Source: an uncultured Ligilactobacillus sp. (lineage in GTDB: Bacteria; Bacillota; Bacilli; Lactobacillales; Lactobacillaceae). Taken from it: 55,482 nucleotides of DNA. The DNA lies in assembly GCA_934215475.1 (NCBI GenBank), contig CAKPZY010000008.1, positions 1-55,482 on the forward strand, in the 5' to 3' direction. The notes beneath the pieces are model-generated. The model had not been told where the DNA came from, did no database searches, and saw nothing but the letters and a program-made list of their open reading frames with translations. Of this stretch, positions 1 through 10,021 are shown one piece after another. Positions within the stretch are counted from its first letter, which is position 1. Each line of letters opens with the position of its first letter. Made by a program: the position numbers and the translations under genes.

Positions 1-61
1 TAGAAGGGCCCACCATAACCGGACCAATAATATCAAAAATGCTGTGGTAATTTTCTTGCAT
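1..61 (-). CDS. sdaAB: L-serine dehydratase, iron-sulfur type, beta subunit (5' end only)
   Basis: Only the first 20 codons lie in the window; the gene runs off the left edge. The peptide begins MQENYHSIFDIIGPVMVGPS, which matches the start of the beta subunit of two-subunit [4Fe-4S] L-serine dehydratases (serine to pyruvate plus ammonia). The family normally continues into a Ser/His-rich 'SSSHTAGA'-like stretch that would follow directly. The ATG is preceded by an AAGGAG ribosome binding site at about 72-77. An alpha-subunit gene would be expected downstream, outside the window. Identification rests on a short but conserved N-terminus. Confidence 0.75.
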   Translation of the reverse strand, partial: MQENYHSIFDIIGPVMVGPS

Positions 62-110
62 GACTTTCTTCTCCTTTTGCCTCGTTATGGTTGTCTGTCC
101 TCTTTCAGCC

Positions 111-154
111 GGTCAAAAAACAAGATGCTAAGAATTTTGACCTTCTCTATTATA
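111..154 (-). promoter_or_regulatory. sdaAB leader: TATAAT -10 and stem-loop
   Basis: Reading the minus strand, a perfect TATAAT lies at 149-154 with no good -35. The transcribed leader would contain an inverted repeat GGTCAAAA (135-142) with TTTTGACC (111-118), an 8-bp stem with a 16-nt loop, roughly 50 nt before the start codon. It is not followed by a T-tract, so it is not a simple terminator. Role unknown. Confidence 0.4.
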
Positions 155-220
155 CATTCTCTTCTATTCACAGAAAATATGAAACGTGAAAAACATACAG
201 TAAATTACCACGATCTTTGC

Positions 221-253
221 AACGAAAAAGGCTTGGAAACTGAATTCCAAGCC
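221..253 (-). terminator. Rho-independent terminator of luxS
   Basis: A perfect 9-bp stem (TTCCAAGCC partner GGCTTGGAA, 230-253, 6-nt loop) followed on the minus strand by TTTTTCGTT. It lies just after the luxS stop codon at 275. Confidence 0.8.
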
Positions 254-274
254 AAAGCATACATTTCTAGATTT

Positions 275-748
275 CTAGTCAACGACCTTACGTTCAAATG
301 GATCAGAGGAGATCCCTTCACTTAAGATCTTTTTGGCCCATTCTTGTGCTGAGAACAAAGAATGATCGCGATAATTGCCGCAACTCTTAATATCCGTACC
401 TTGAACATCATCCCAGGAGGCCTTGCTGATATCTTCCAGAGACTTCTTCAATGCCTTGGCAACCTCGATTGTGTCGTGTTCACCCCAAGTAATCAAATGA
501 AAGCCTGTCCGGCACCCAAAAGGTGAACAATCGATCACGCCATCTAAATAATCACGCAAATATCCAGCCAGCATATGTTCGATCGTATGCAATCCAGCCG
601 TTGGAATGGCGTTCGCATTTGGTTGAACTAGACGCAGGTCATAGTTTGAGATCTGATCGCCTTTCGGTCCTTCTTCTGTAGTGATCAACCGTACATAAGG
701 AGCCTTAACCGCCGTATGATCCAATGTAAAACTTTCAACTTTTGCCAA
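275..748 (-). CDS. luxS: S-ribosylhomocysteine lyase (AI-2 synthase)
   Basis: LuxS splits S-ribosylhomocysteine into homocysteine and DPD, the precursor of autoinducer-2, in the activated methyl cycle. The metal-binding HTIEHM motif (about residues 53-58), the catalytic-Cys region FGCRTGF and the C-terminal SCGNYRDHS cysteine motif are all present, so the enzyme looks intact. I place the start at the TTG at 748 ([18 protein letters not shown]...), giving 157 aa, the usual family length: a GGGAG ribosome binding site at 757-761 sits 8 nt upstream. The in-frame ATG at 763 would place this site inside the coding region. It has its own terminator and is likely monocistronic. Cytoplasmic. Confidence 0.95.
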   Translation of the reverse strand: MAKVESFTLDHTAVKAPYVRLITTEEGPKGDQISNYDLRLVQPNANAIPTAGLHTIEHMLAGYLRDYLDGVIDCSPFGCRTGFHLITWGEHDTIEVAKALKKSLEDISKASWDDVQGTDIKSCGNYRDHSLFSAQEWAKKILSEGISSDPFERKVVD

Positions 749-844
749 AATGATCTCTCCCATCTCTAAAGTAAATATAATTCAACCATAGCAGTTTATT
801 CATAAATTGCAAGTCGCGAACCTTGATAATAGTGAGTTTATACG

Positions 845-3679
845 TTAAGCATATTTACCATTTTGTAAAATGTTTTTCAAGTATTGTCCGGTATAGCTTT
901 CCTTACAAGCGGCAACTTTTTCAGGTGTACCTGTGACTACGACCTGCCCACCGCCTTCGCCACCTTCTGGTCCAAGATCAATCAAATGGTCGGAAGTCTT
1001 GATTACATCTAAGTTGTGTTCGATCACAACAACGGTGTTGCCTTTATCAACTAATCGCTGCAATACGACCAGTAGATGTTTAACATCTTCTGTATGCAAG
1101 CCAACCGTGGGTTCATCCAGAATATAAAAAGTGTGCCCATTTGACTGGCGATGCAGTTCAGAGGCTAGTTTCATTCTTTGCGCTTCTCCACCAGAAAGAG
1201 TCGTGGCCGGTTGTCCCAGCTTCACATAGCCCAAACCAACATCCATAATCGTCTGCAATTTGCGCTTGATCTTCGGAATAGGCGCGAAAAAACTCAAAGC
1301 TTCAGCAACCGTCATTTCCAACACCTGAGAAATGTTCTTACCCTTATATTCTATTTCCAAAGTTTCCGAGTTAAACCGAGTCCCATGACAGACTTCACAT
1401 GGCACATACACATCGGGCAAGAAATTCATAGCGATCTTGATGATCCCATCGCCCTTGCACGCCTCACAACGGCCGCCTTTGACATTAAAGCTAAAGCGTC
1501 CCTTGCTGTAACCGCGCATCTTAGCTTCAGTAGTCTGTGAAAAAAGAGAGCGGATATCATCAAAAACGCCGGTATATGTCGCTGGGTTGCTTCGCGGTGT
1601 TCTTCCAATGGGGGATTGGTCAATATCGATCACTTTTTCTAAAGACTCGTAACCGGAAATCTTTTTGTATTTGCCGGGCTTTTCAGAATTATGTGTCAGC
1701 TTCTGCGCGAGTGCACGCTTCAAGATCATGTTCACAAGCGTGGATTTACCAGAACCTGAAACACCGGTAACGGTAATAAATTCTCCTAGGGGGAATTTGA
1801 CCGTAATATCCTTGAGATTATTTTCTTTGGCTCCGGTGACTGTCACAAAGTGCCCACTGCCGGAGCGCCTCTTTTGCGGGATCGAAATATAGCGTTTGCC
1901 GGCCAAATACTGCCCCGTTATAGATTTAGCCGACCTTTGCACCTGCTTAGGTGTCCCAGTCGCCATGACCCGGCCACCCTTAACACCTGCACCAGGACCA
2001 ATGTCTACCATATAATCGGCTGCTCGCATAGTATCTTCATCATGTTCTACAACGATCAAAGTGTTTCCCAAATCACGCATCTTTTTCAAGGATGCGATCA
2101 AACGGTCGTTGTCCCTTTGATGCAAACCAATGGAAGGCTCATCTAAGACATACATGACCCCTGAAAGATTAGAACCGATCTGAGTTGCCAGTCTGATCCG
2201 TTGAGCCTCGCCTCCCGAAAGAGTTCGTGCAGACCGACTGAGAGTCAAATAATCTAAGCCAACATTTTTCAGGAAAGTTAACCGATTTTTGATTTCTTTT
2301 AGGATTGGGCGCGCGATCTGCTGATTTTGCTCTGAAAAATGCAGACTCTCAAAAAACGGCAAAGAATCTCCAATAGCATAGTCGGAAACCTCACCAATAT
2401 GTTTGCCGCCGATCTTGACCGCTAAAGCTTTTCTGTTTAAGCGGTATCCATGACAAGTTTGGCAGGTCAAGCTGGTCATATATTTTCGCATAACATCCCG
2501 AGTAAAATCACTGTTGGTATCATGATAACGGCGCGAAACATTGTTGATGACTCCCTCAAATTCCATATCCAGATCACGTTTACCACCAAAGGTATTTTCA
2601 AACTGAAAATGAAATGTTTTGTTGCCAGCTCCATATAAGACAATATTTTGCTGCTTTTTCGGTAATTTTTTAAATGGAGTATCCATATCGATCCCAAATT
2701 CATCACAGGCTTCTGTTAAGAGAGTTGGATAATATTTAGAACTGATCGGATTCCAGGGAGCTAAAGCCCCTTCGTTCAAAGTCTTGTCTTTATCTGGAAC
2801 AACTAAATCCAAATCTACTTCAAGCTTGACGCCTAATCCGTCACACTCAGGGCATGCACCAAAAGGAGCGTTAAAAGAAAATAAACGAGGTTCTAACTCA
2901 CCGATCGTAAATCCACAATAAGGACACGCAAAATTTTCAGAAAATTGAATCGTTTTTCCACCGATCACATCTGCAAAAGCATAACCATTTGACAACCGCA
3001 ACGCCGATTCAAAAGAATCAAAGAGACGTGATCTGATATTTTTCTTGACCACAATTCGATCGACGACGACAGAGATCGAATGCTTGACGTTTTTATCCAG
3101 GTCAAAATTTTCCTCGACGTCATGCGTCTCACCGTCAACGATGAGACGGACGAAGCCTTCTCTTTTTATTTTATCAAAGACTTTTTTATGCTGACCTTTT
3201 TTCTCACGCACAATGGGAGATAAGACTTGCAGTTTAGTTCGTTCCGGCAATTGCAAGACACGATCTACCATTTGTTCAGGTGATTGGCTGGTGATCTTAT
3301 GGCCATCGTTCGGGCAGATCGGCGTGCCAACTCGACCCCACAACAACCGCAAGTAATCGTTGATCTCAGTGACAGTACCCACCGTAGAACGGGGATTTTT
3401 GGACGTCGTTTTTTGATCGATCGAAATAGCCGGAGACAATCCATCGATCGAGTCAACATCTGGTTTATCCATTTGCCCTAAAAATTGTCTAGCATAAGCT
3501 GACAGGCTCTCAACATATCTACGTTGTCCTTCAGCATATAAAGTGTCAAAGGCCAAGGAGCTCTTACCTGAACCTGATAAGCCGGTCATCACGACCAACT
3601 TATTTTTGGGAATAGTAACATTTATATTTTTTAAATTATGCGCGCGTGCACCGTGGATCACGATTTTGTCTTGTGCCAC
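845..3679 (-). CDS. uvrA: UvrABC excinuclease subunit A
   Basis: DNA-damage recognition ATPase of nucleotide excision repair; 944 aa, normal for the family. It contains two ABC ATPase modules: Walker [10 protein letters not shown] near residue 33 and GVSGSGKST near residue 640, two LSGGEAQR signature motifs, and zinc-finger cysteines (CPYCG...[12 protein letters not shown]...CEVCHGT). Start is a GTG at 3679 with a modest purine-rich site upstream. It lies 63 bp downstream of uvrB with no terminator between them, so both are probably transcribed from the SOS-controlled uvrB promoter. Confidence 0.97.
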   Translation of the reverse strand: MAQDKIVIHGARAHNLKNINVTIPKNKLVVMTGLSGSGKSSLAFDTLYAEGQRRYVESLSAYARQFLGQMDKPDVDSIDGLSPAISIDQKTTSKNPRSTVGTVTEINDYLRLLWGRVGTPICPNDGHKITSQSPEQMVDRVLQLPERTKLQVLSPIVREKKGQHKKVFDKIKREGFVRLIVDGETHDVEENFDLDKNVKHSISVVVDRIVVKKNIRSRLFDSFESALRLSNGYAFADVIGGKTIQFSENFACPYCGFTIGELEPRLFSFNAPFGACPECDGLGVKLEVDLDLVVPDKDKTLNEGALAPWNPISSKYYPTLLTEACDEFGIDMDTPFKKLPKKQQNIVLYGAGNKTFHFQFENTFGGKRDLDMEFEGVINNVSRRYHDTNSDFTRDVMRKYMTSLTCQTCHGYRLNRKALAVKIGGKHIGEVSDYAIGDSLPFFESLHFSEQNQQIARPILKEIKNRLTFLKNVGLDYLTLSRSARTLSGGEAQRIRLATQIGSNLSGVMYVLDEPSIGLHQRDNDRLIASLKKMRDLGNTLIVVEHDEDTMRAADYMVDIGPGAGVKGGRVMATGTPKQVQRSAKSITGQYLAGKRYISIPQKRRSGSGHFVTVTGAKENNLKDITVKFPLGEFITVTGVSGSGKSTLVNMILKRALAQKLTHNSEKPGKYKKISGYESLEKVIDIDQSPIGRTPRSNPATYTGVFDDIRSLFSQTTEAKMRGYSKGRFSFNVKGGRCEACKGDGIIKIAMNFLPDVYVPCEVCHGTRFNSETLEIEYKGKNISQVLEMTVAEALSFFAPIPKIKRKLQTIMDVGLGYVKLGQPATTLSGGEAQRMKLASELHRQSNGHTFYILDEPTVGLHTEDVKHLLVVLQRLVDKGNTVVVIEHNLDVIKTSDHLIDLGPEGGEGGGQVVVTGTPEKVAACKESYTGQYLKNILQNGKYA

Positions 3680-3742
3680 ACATCTTTCCCTCTTTCACAT
3701 CATAAAATATTTCAGAATTACAAAACACAAAATATTGGGAAA

Positions 3743-5740
3743 CTAACTGATCTCGGCTTTTAGCTCCATAATCGTATCCCTTAAAGTGGCCGCGTCTTCA
3801 AAATCGAGCCGCTTGGAAGCCTGCTGCATTTGATCTTCTAAACTATGGATCATTTCATTTTGCTCCGTTCGCTTCAAATGGTTAAAGTCCACCCCCGACG
3901 AGGTGCCCTCATGATTTTTGACTGGGATTACTCCTGAGATCGAGGCTCTGATAGCCTTCTTGATAGTTTGCGGAACGATACCATGTTCCTCATTATACTT
4001 TTCTTGGATCTTACGACGCCGTTTGGTTTCATCCATCGCTTTTTCCATCGATTCAGTCACCGTGTCGGCATACAGGATGACGTGTCCGTGCACGTTTCTA
4101 GCAGCACGTCCGATCGTCTGGATCAGCGACCGTTCATTACGAAGAAATCCTTCTTTATCTGCGTCTAAAATGGCGATCAAAGATACTTCCGGCACGTCGA
4201 TCCCTTCACGCAAAAGGTTGATCCCAACCAATACGTCAAACTTGCCTAAACGCAGATCTCGAATGATCTCTGTCCGCTCTAAAGTCTTGATATCCGAATG
4301 AAGGTATTTGACCTTAATACCAAGTTCCTTAAAGTAATCCGACAGGTCCTCCGCCATTTTTTTAGTCAGTGTCGTCACGAAAACGCGCTCGTGGCTTTCT
4401 ACTCGCTTATGGATCTCACTGACAAGGTCATCCATTTGCCCTTCCGTTTTCCTGACTTCAACTTCAGGATCCAACAAACCGGTTGGACGAATAATTTGTT
4501 CAACAACATGGTCTGTTTGCTCTCGTTCATATGGGCCAGGAGTTGCAGACATATAAACGATCTGATGAACATGTTTTTCAAATTCCGATAACTTCAAGGG
4601 ACGATTATCTAAGGCACTAGGCAGACGGAAACCGTAATCTACCAGCATTTGCTTACGAGAGCGGTCACCATTATACATTCCTCTGACTTGCGGCATTGTC
4701 ACATGTGATTCGTCCACAACTATCAAAAAATCCTTAGGGAAAAAATCTAACAGAGTAAATGGCGGTTCACCTGGTTTTCTCCCGTCCATATGTCTAGAAT
4801 AGTTCTCGATCCCGGAACAGTAACCCATTTCTTTAAGCATTTCAACATCATAAGTCGTTCTTTGCTCGAGCCGTTGGGCTTCTAACAACTTTCCAGCAGA
4901 TTTTAATTGATCTGTTCTTTCTTTTAATTCCTTCGTGATCCCATTAACAGCCTCTTCCATCCGGGCTTCATTAGTCATGAAATGTGTCGCTGGAAAAATG
5001 GCAACATGATCTCTGTCTCCTAAGATCTCACCGGTCAATGGATCGACTTCACGGATCCGGTCGATCTCATCACCAAAAAACTCGACGCGTAAAGCCCTCT
5101 CATCATGGGAAGCTGGAAAAATTTCAACAACATCACCGCGCACACGAAAACGTCCGCGTTGAAAATCAATATCATTTCTTTCAAACTGAATGTCAACCAG
5201 CTGACTCAAAAGACGATCACGCTCGATCTCCTGACCGACGCGCAAAGAAATCGTATGTGCTTTGTATTCAGATGGATCTCCTAAACCAAAAATAGAAGAT
5301 ACAGATGCGACGACAATAACATCATTTCGTTCCAACAAAGAACTTGTTGCAGAATGTCGCAGTTTATCTATCTCATCATTGATACTAGAATCCTTTTCGA
5401 TATACGTGTCGCTAGACGGTACATATGCTTCTGGTTGATAATAGTCATAGTAACTGACAAAATATTCGACCGCATTATTAGGGAAAAACTCCTTGAATTC
5501 CCCATAAAGTTGACCTGCTAGTGTTTTATTATGTGCCAAAACCAATGTCGGCTTATTAACATTTTTAATGACATTCGAAATCGTAAAAGTTTTTCCGGTG
5601 CCTGTTGCACCTAACAAGATCTGGGCTTTTTCTCCTTCATCTATCCCAGCAGTCAACTCATCGATCGCCTCGGGCTGGTCGCCTGTCGGCTGGTATTTAG
5701 AAACTAAGTCAAACTGCCGATCATCTTGTCTTTCGATCAC
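3743..5740 (-). CDS. uvrB: UvrABC excinuclease subunit B
   Basis: Helicase-like subunit that verifies the lesion and loads UvrC; 665 aa. Walker [10 protein letters not shown] is near residue 45; the damage-binding beta-hairpin region ([12 protein letters not shown]) follows, then DESH and the QTIGRAARN helicase motif. The C-terminal UVR coiled-coil ([20 protein letters not shown]) that contacts UvrA/UvrC is present. Start is GTG at 5740 behind a GGGGG ribosome binding site. First gene of a uvrB-uvrA operon. Confidence 0.97.
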   Translation of the reverse strand: MIERQDDRQFDLVSKYQPTGDQPEAIDELTAGIDEGEKAQILLGATGTGKTFTISNVIKNVNKPTLVLAHNKTLAGQLYGEFKEFFPNNAVEYFVSYYDYYQPEAYVPSSDTYIEKDSSINDEIDKLRHSATSSLLERNDVIVVASVSSIFGLGDPSEYKAHTISLRVGQEIERDRLLSQLVDIQFERNDIDFQRGRFRVRGDVVEIFPASHDERALRVEFFGDEIDRIREVDPLTGEILGDRDHVAIFPATHFMTNEARMEEAVNGITKELKERTDQLKSAGKLLEAQRLEQRTTYDVEMLKEMGYCSGIENYSRHMDGRKPGEPPFTLLDFFPKDFLIVVDESHVTMPQVRGMYNGDRSRKQMLVDYGFRLPSALDNRPLKLSEFEKHVHQIVYMSATPGPYEREQTDHVVEQIIRPTGLLDPEVEVRKTEGQMDDLVSEIHKRVESHERVFVTTLTKKMAEDLSDYFKELGIKVKYLHSDIKTLERTEIIRDLRLGKFDVLVGINLLREGIDVPEVSLIAILDADKEGFLRNERSLIQTIGRAARNVHGHVILYADTVTESMEKAMDETKRRRKIQEKYNEEHGIVPQTIKKAIRASISGVIPVKNHEGTSSGVDFNHLKRTEQNEMIHSLEDQMQQASKRLDFEDAATLRDTIMELKAEIS

Positions 5741-5789
5741 AATAATTCCCCCGATCTATCTCCGTATAAGGCCGTAGCCAGTAACATAC

Positions 5790-5818
5790 ATTGTAGCATA
5801 CCGAACATGTTTTCGCGA
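5790..5818 (-). promoter_or_regulatory. uvrB promoter with SOS (LexA/DinR) box
   Basis: An extended -10 (TGCTACAAT, 5790-5798 read on the minus strand) has only a weak -35. Directly upstream, at 5802-5815, lies CGAACATGTTTTCG, which matches the Gram-positive SOS consensus CGAACRNRYGTTYG at 13 of 14 positions. The box fills the -10/-35 spacer, so a bound LexA (DinR) would block RNA polymerase. The leader to the GTG start is about 40 nt. Confidence 0.8.
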
Positions 5819-5878
5819 TATTTTTGATTGTGATTCAAAATTACAGTAAGGTTTCCCACTGATTAATTTTGCAGCAGC

Positions 5879-5948
5879 AAAAAAGCAGCCGCCACCTTAA
5901 TTACTCACCATAATTAGCGATAATAATCTAGTAGCGTACTGCTTTTTT
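5879..5948 (-). terminator. Terminator downstream of phosphoglucomutase
   Basis: AAAAAAGCAG (5879-5888) is an exact inverted repeat of CTGCTTTTTT (5939-5948), enclosing a second small inverted repeat (TAATTA twice, about 5899-5917). On the minus strand the outer stem ends in CTGCTTTTTT. This is a plausible intrinsic terminator of the upstream gene, although its loop is large. Confidence 0.55.
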
Positions 5949-5958
5949 AATTTATTTA

Positions 5959-7686
5959 TCATTCATTAACAAAGTCGTCGATGGCTTTTTCAAATGCAGC
6001 CCGCTTCTCCTCTGCTTTATCCTGCGTCTTTGCCTGCGTTCCAATGTAAAACTTGATTTTAGGTTCCGTCCCAGAAGGACGAATAGCGATCCATGTTTCA
6101 TCCTCCAAAAGATATTTGAGGACATCGGCTTTAGGCAAGTCTATTGTTTCAATAGTACCGTCTGCGTATTTCTTTTGATCTTCGGCAAAATCTTCAACAG
6201 CTATGACAGAATAACCTGCAAATTTTTCTGGTGTTTCATTCCGAAACTTGGCCATCAAGTTTTTGATTTCCGTGGCTCCTTCAATTCCTCCAAATGTTTG
6301 CGAAATGGTCTTTTCGGCATAGTAACCATATTCTTTAAACAAATCTTGCAAACCGTTATACAAATTTTTATCTTGTTCCTTATAAAATGCAGCAACTTCA
6401 GCTAAAAGTACAAGTGACTGGATCGCATCTTTATCGCGAACAAAAGGCTTGATCAGATAACCGTAACTTTCTTCAAAACCAAACATGAAAGTATGGTCCC
6501 CAGTTTTCTGAAATTCTTTGATCTTCTCGGCAATGAACTTGAAACCAGTCAACACATTGATCATTTCAGTGTGGTGCTTTTCGGCGATCTTAGTAGCAAA
6601 TTCACTAGAAACGATCGACTTAACAGCTGCAGCGTTTTTCGGCAATGTGCCTGCTTTTTCACGCGCGATCAAAATATAGTTTAACATTAACGCAGCGATC
6701 TGATTACCCGTCAGCAATTGATAATCTCCGTCAGGCTGTCTAACAGCAGCTCCAAGCCTGTCAGAATCCGGGTCGATCGCAATTAAAAGATCTGCATTTT
6801 GCTTCTTTCCCAGCTTGATCGACAAATCAAATGCCGCCGCATCTTCTGGATTAGGCTTTTTGACTGTCGGAAAATCCCCGTCAGCAATCGCTTGTTCCGG
6901 TACCATCGTAAAGTTCGCAAAACCAGCTTGTTTTAGAGCCTTTTCTCCCAACATAGCCCCGGTACCATGGAGTGGGCTGAAAATTAATTTTAAGGTCTTG
7001 CCTTCTTTTGCAACCAGTTCATGATCAATAGTGACCTTTTTGACTTCGGCGAGATATGCCTGATCGACTTTATCACCGATGATCCGAAGCTTCCCATCAG
7101 CCTTAAGTTTATCTTTATCAGCTACCTTGATAGCAAACAAGTCATCCGCCTGCCTGATATATTTCGTGATCAGATCAGATTCTTTAGGCGGCATCTGCGC
7201 ACCATCCTCACCATAAATCTTATACCCGTTATACTCCTTGGGGTTATGACTTGCTGTGATCATGATCCCGGCGTATGTATGCAAGTGACGAACCGTAAAT
7301 GACAATTCAGGTGTTGGACGCAAACTTTCGAAAACCAAAGCTGTAATGCCATGTGCGCCTAAAACTCGGGCCGATTCGTAGGCAAATTCTTGCGAATGGT
7401 GTCTGGAGTCATAACTGATCGCAACTCCGCGTTTTTTGACACTTGGATCTAATGTATCCATAAACGAAGCCAGACCCTCTGTCGCCTGACGAACAGTATA
7501 AATGTTCATCCGATTGATCCCGACTCCTAATATTCCACGCATCCCAGCGGTCCCAAATTCCAATGGAGCGTAAAAAGCATCTTCCAATGATTCATCATTT
7601 TTTGCGAGACCTGCCAACTCTTTTTTTAAGCCTGGTTCCAAGTTAGCATCCTTTTTCCAAATTTCATAAGTATCTTTCCAGCTCAT
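5959..7686 (-). CDS. pgcA: Phosphoglucomutase (alpha-D-phosphohexomutase family)
   Basis: Interconverts glucose 1-phosphate and glucose 6-phosphate for cell-wall glycan and polysaccharide precursors. 575 aa. Visible motifs in order: GTAGMRG near residue 46, the catalytic phosphoserine loop TASHNPKEYNGYK near 145, the metal-binding DPDSDRLG, the sugar-binding FGFEESYGY, and the phosphate-binding RPSGTEPKIKFY near the C-terminus. All key residues are present. I choose ATG 7686 (MSWKDTYEIW): TAGGAG at 7695-7700 lies 8 nt upstream, whereas the in-frame GTG at 7695 overlaps that site. Single gene between its own terminator and a 319-bp upstream gap. Confidence 0.93.
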   Translation of the reverse strand: MSWKDTYEIWKKDANLEPGLKKELAGLAKNDESLEDAFYAPLEFGTAGMRGILGVGINRMNIYTVRQATEGLASFMDTLDPSVKKRGVAISYDSRHHSQEFAYESARVLGAHGITALVFESLRPTPELSFTVRHLHTYAGIMITASHNPKEYNGYKIYGEDGAQMPPKESDLITKYIRQADDLFAIKVADKDKLKADGKLRIIGDKVDQAYLAEVKKVTIDHELVAKEGKTLKLIFSPLHGTGAMLGEKALKQAGFANFTMVPEQAIADGDFPTVKKPNPEDAAAFDLSIKLGKKQNADLLIAIDPDSDRLGAAVRQPDGDYQLLTGNQIAALMLNYILIAREKAGTLPKNAAAVKSIVSSEFATKIAEKHHTEMINVLTGFKFIAEKIKEFQKTGDHTFMFGFEESYGYLIKPFVRDKDAIQSLVLLAEVAAFYKEQDKNLYNGLQDLFKEYGYYAEKTISQTFGGIEGATEIKNLMAKFRNETPEKFAGYSVIAVEDFAEDQKKYADGTIETIDLPKADVLKYLLEDETWIAIRPSGTEPKIKFYIGTQAKTQDKAEEKRAAFEKAIDDFVNE

Positions 7687-8005
7687 TTTTCCCACTCCTA
7701 TTCTTTAACCTCAATACAAGTATAAACATTAAAACTTTGTATTACCACTATAAAACAATCCCATGTATTTCGCATCTGCCCTCACGAAATTCATTCTTCT
7801 ATCACTGTCATTATTGCCTAATACAAACTGTTGAATACATCTCCATATTTAAATTATGCCTAAATAAAAAGTTTGCCCCCAACATACCGCTGAAAACAAA
7901 CTTACGTTACTAAAATGCTTGATTTTATAGAACCAGAAAATTAACTGAGAATAAAACTGACACTAATGCATAAAACAACAACATTTAAGTGATCATGAGA
8001 CATTT
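7687..8005. other. Intergenic region between pgcA and trxB
   Basis: A/T-rich 319 bp without a credible open reading frame. It should hold the pgcA promoter; the best minus-strand -10 is TATACT about 30 nt before the ribosome binding site, without a convincing -35. No clear terminator for trxB was found. Confidence 0.4.
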
Positions 8006-8950
8006 TTAGTCTGATTTGACCTTGTCTTGCAAGGTTTGCAAGTAATTGAAAGCCTCTTGACCAGCGATAGCTCCATCGCCGACAGAGTTTGCCACCTGAC
8101 GCAGATCTTTTTGCCGGACGTCACCGACCGCCAAGATCCCAGGGACCTTCGTCTGCATCTTTTCGTTAGTAACGAACCAGCCTTTGTCATCTGTAACACC
8201 AAGATCTCTAAACGGCTCCGTCATTGGCTGGTTGCCGACATAAATGAACACGCCATTGATAGCTTTCTTTTCTTCCCTGCCAGTCTTGTTATTCCGTTCC
8301 AAAACTCCGGTGACTTTTTGCCCATCACCTAAAATTTCTATAACATTAGTATTCCACGTAAAATCAATCTTATCATTAGCAAATGCGCGATCCTGAAGAA
8401 TCTTTTGAGCACGCAATTGATCGCGACGATGAATAATATTGACACTCGAGGTCATTTGGGAAAGATATCCGCCCTCTTCGACAGCAGAGTCTCCGCCGCC
8501 GACCACTATAACTGGTTTACCTTTGAAGAAAGCTCCATCGCAAACAGCACAGTACGAAACACCACGTCCGCTATATTTATCTTCGCCAGGAATTCCTAAC
8601 TTGCGATATTCGGACCCTGTTGCGATGACCAAAGCCTGCGTCTCATAAACGTCACTGTCTGTAGTGATAGTTTTTAAGCCTTCATCATCGACGGTAACAT
8701 TCGTGACAGTGCCATAAGCATATTTTGCATCAAACTGAGTAGAACTTTGATACATTTTTTCAGCTAAATCGGGCCCCAAAATAGATTTAAACCCCGGGTA
8801 GTTTTCGATTTCCGCTGTGTTATTCATCTGTCCGCCATAGATCCCACGATCCAGCATCAGTACAGATAAGTTGGCCCGGGAAGCGTACAGAGCGGCTGTC
8901 ATACCGCCAGGCCCGGCACCGACAACGATCACATCATAATGCTTTGCCAT
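8006..8950 (-). CDS. trxB: Thioredoxin-disulfide reductase
   Basis: FAD/NADPH flavoenzyme that reduces thioredoxin; 314 aa. The N-terminal FAD-binding VVGAGPGGMTAALYA, the redox-active CAVC (in SYCAVCDGAFF, near residue 135), the NADPH-binding VVGGGDSAVEEG and the C-terminal AVGDVR motif are all seen. The start is ATG 8950 (MAKHYDVIV), with GGAAG upstream; an in-frame upstream ATG would add 11 residues unlike the family. Likely central to the thiol redox balance of an organism that appears to lack respiration-linked systems here. Cytoplasmic. Confidence 0.96.
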   Translation of the reverse strand: MAKHYDVIVVGAGPGGMTAALYASRANLSVLMLDRGIYGGQMNNTAEIENYPGFKSILGPDLAEKMYQSSTQFDAKYAYGTVTNVTVDDEGLKTITTDSDVYETQALVIATGSEYRKLGIPGEDKYSGRGVSYCAVCDGAFFKGKPVIVVGGGDSAVEEGGYLSQMTSSVNIIHRRDQLRAQKILQDRAFANDKIDFTWNTNVIEILGDGQKVTGVLERNNKTGREEKKAINGVFIYVGNQPMTEPFRDLGVTDDKGWFVTNEKMQTKVPGILAVGDVRQKDLRQVANSVGDGAIAGQEAFNYLQTLQDKVKSD

Positions 8951-9011
8951 TAGTCTCTTCCTTCCTTTATTCTTACTTAACATTTTAACTTACTTTTTGT
9001 AAGCTGTCTAT

Positions 9012-9040
9012 AAAAAAGCCCAACCTCTGATGGATAGGGC
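9012..9040 (-). terminator. Terminator of the hprK-lgt operon
   Basis: Minus-strand stem GCCCTATCC / GGTTGGGC with a few imperfect pairs (9018-9040) followed by TTTTTTATAG. It lies 36 bp after the lgt stop codon. Confidence 0.65.
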
Positions 9041-9075
9041 ATACGATAGCATAAAATATATCTTTAGCAAAGGAT

Positions 9076-9909
9076 TTAATCTTCTGTTGCTTCTTTACCG
9101 TCCAGATACCAGGGAGCATATGGATGCCAGTAACGGCGAGATAATGCCCAGATGAAAGCGGCAATAAAAAGCACCACCGAGAGCCACTGCGAGACGCGCA
9201 AAGGCCCTAACATCAAACTATCTGTCCGCATTCCTTCTATAAAAAAACGACCGAAGGAATACCAAATAACGTAACTAAAGAAAACTTCTCCCTGTTTAAA
9301 TAAATGGTTTTGCCGTCGTAAAATAATCAAAACGATAAAGCCAAGGACATCCCAGGCAGATTCGTAAAAAAATGTCGGCTGATAATACACACCATTGATA
9401 TTCATTTGTTCAATAATAAAGTTCGGTAAATGCAGCTCCTGCAAGAAATTAAGACTTGTGACACCACCATGAGCTTCCTGGTTCATGAAATTACCCCAGC
9501 GGCCAATGCCTTGGGCCAACAAAACATTAGGTGCCACAACGTCTAAAAACAACCAGCTCGATATCTGATGGTTCCGGCAATAAACCAGCAAGACTATCAC
9601 CGCTGCGATCAAACATCCATAAATAGCAATACCGCCGTCCCAAATACGGTAGATTTCACTAGGATTTGCAGCATAATAAGGCCACTGAAAAATGACGTAA
9701 TAGATTCTTGCCCCGATCAATGAAAAAGGCAAGGCCCACAATAGAAAATCATAAAAATAATCCTCTTTCAGACCACGCTTTTTCCCCTCTCTAACTGATA
9801 AACCAGCGGCCAGGATCACACCTGCGGCAATGATCACTCCGTACCAGCGAATTTCAAAAGGGCCAAGTCCTAAAGCAACGGGGTCCAGCACTCCAAGCAA
9901 AAAATTCAT
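9076..9909 (-). CDS. lgt: Phosphatidylglycerol--prolipoprotein diacylglyceryl transferase
   Basis: Membrane enzyme that attaches diacylglycerol to the lipobox cysteine of prolipoproteins; 277 aa. About seven hydrophobic segments are visible, with the signature [14 protein letters not shown] near residue 140 and the catalytic-region tract FEIRWYGVI near the N-terminus. ATG 9909 with GAGAGGG upstream. It follows hprK by 112 bp, and the two probably form an operon, a conserved pair in Gram-positives. Confidence 0.95.
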   Translation of the reverse strand: MNFLLGVLDPVALGLGPFEIRWYGVIIAAGVILAAGLSVREGKKRGLKEDYFYDFLLWALPFSLIGARIYYVIFQWPYYAANPSEIYRIWDGGIAIYGCLIAAVIVLLVYCRNHQISSWLFLDVVAPNVLLAQGIGRWGNFMNQEAHGGVTSLNFLQELHLPNFIIEQMNINGVYYQPTFFYESAWDVLGFIVLIILRRQNHLFKQGEVFFSYVIWYSFGRFFIEGMRTDSLMLGPLRVSQWLSVVLFIAAFIWALSRRYWHPYAPWYLDGKEATED

Positions 9910-10021
9910 GAAATAATCCCTCTCCTCACACCGGACAATGCGACCACAGTTCCAGTAAAATTGTATTCTTCACGTAAATAAAAAGTATACTCCCGCCTGA
10001 CTATAATGAGCAACGTCTTAC

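Noticed and set aside
933..2146. Several plus-strand open frames opposite uvrA (and similar ones opposite uvrB, groEL, dnaX, secA)
   Set aside because: Antisense shadows of conserved genes without ribosome binding sites.
5879..5948. T-box-like stretch (AAGGTGGCGGCTGC) upstream of uvrB
   Set aside because: It resembles a T-box antiterminator slightly, but lacks the other T-box elements and no aminoacyl-tRNA synthetase or amino-acid gene follows; the inverted repeat with T-run fits a terminator of pgcA.
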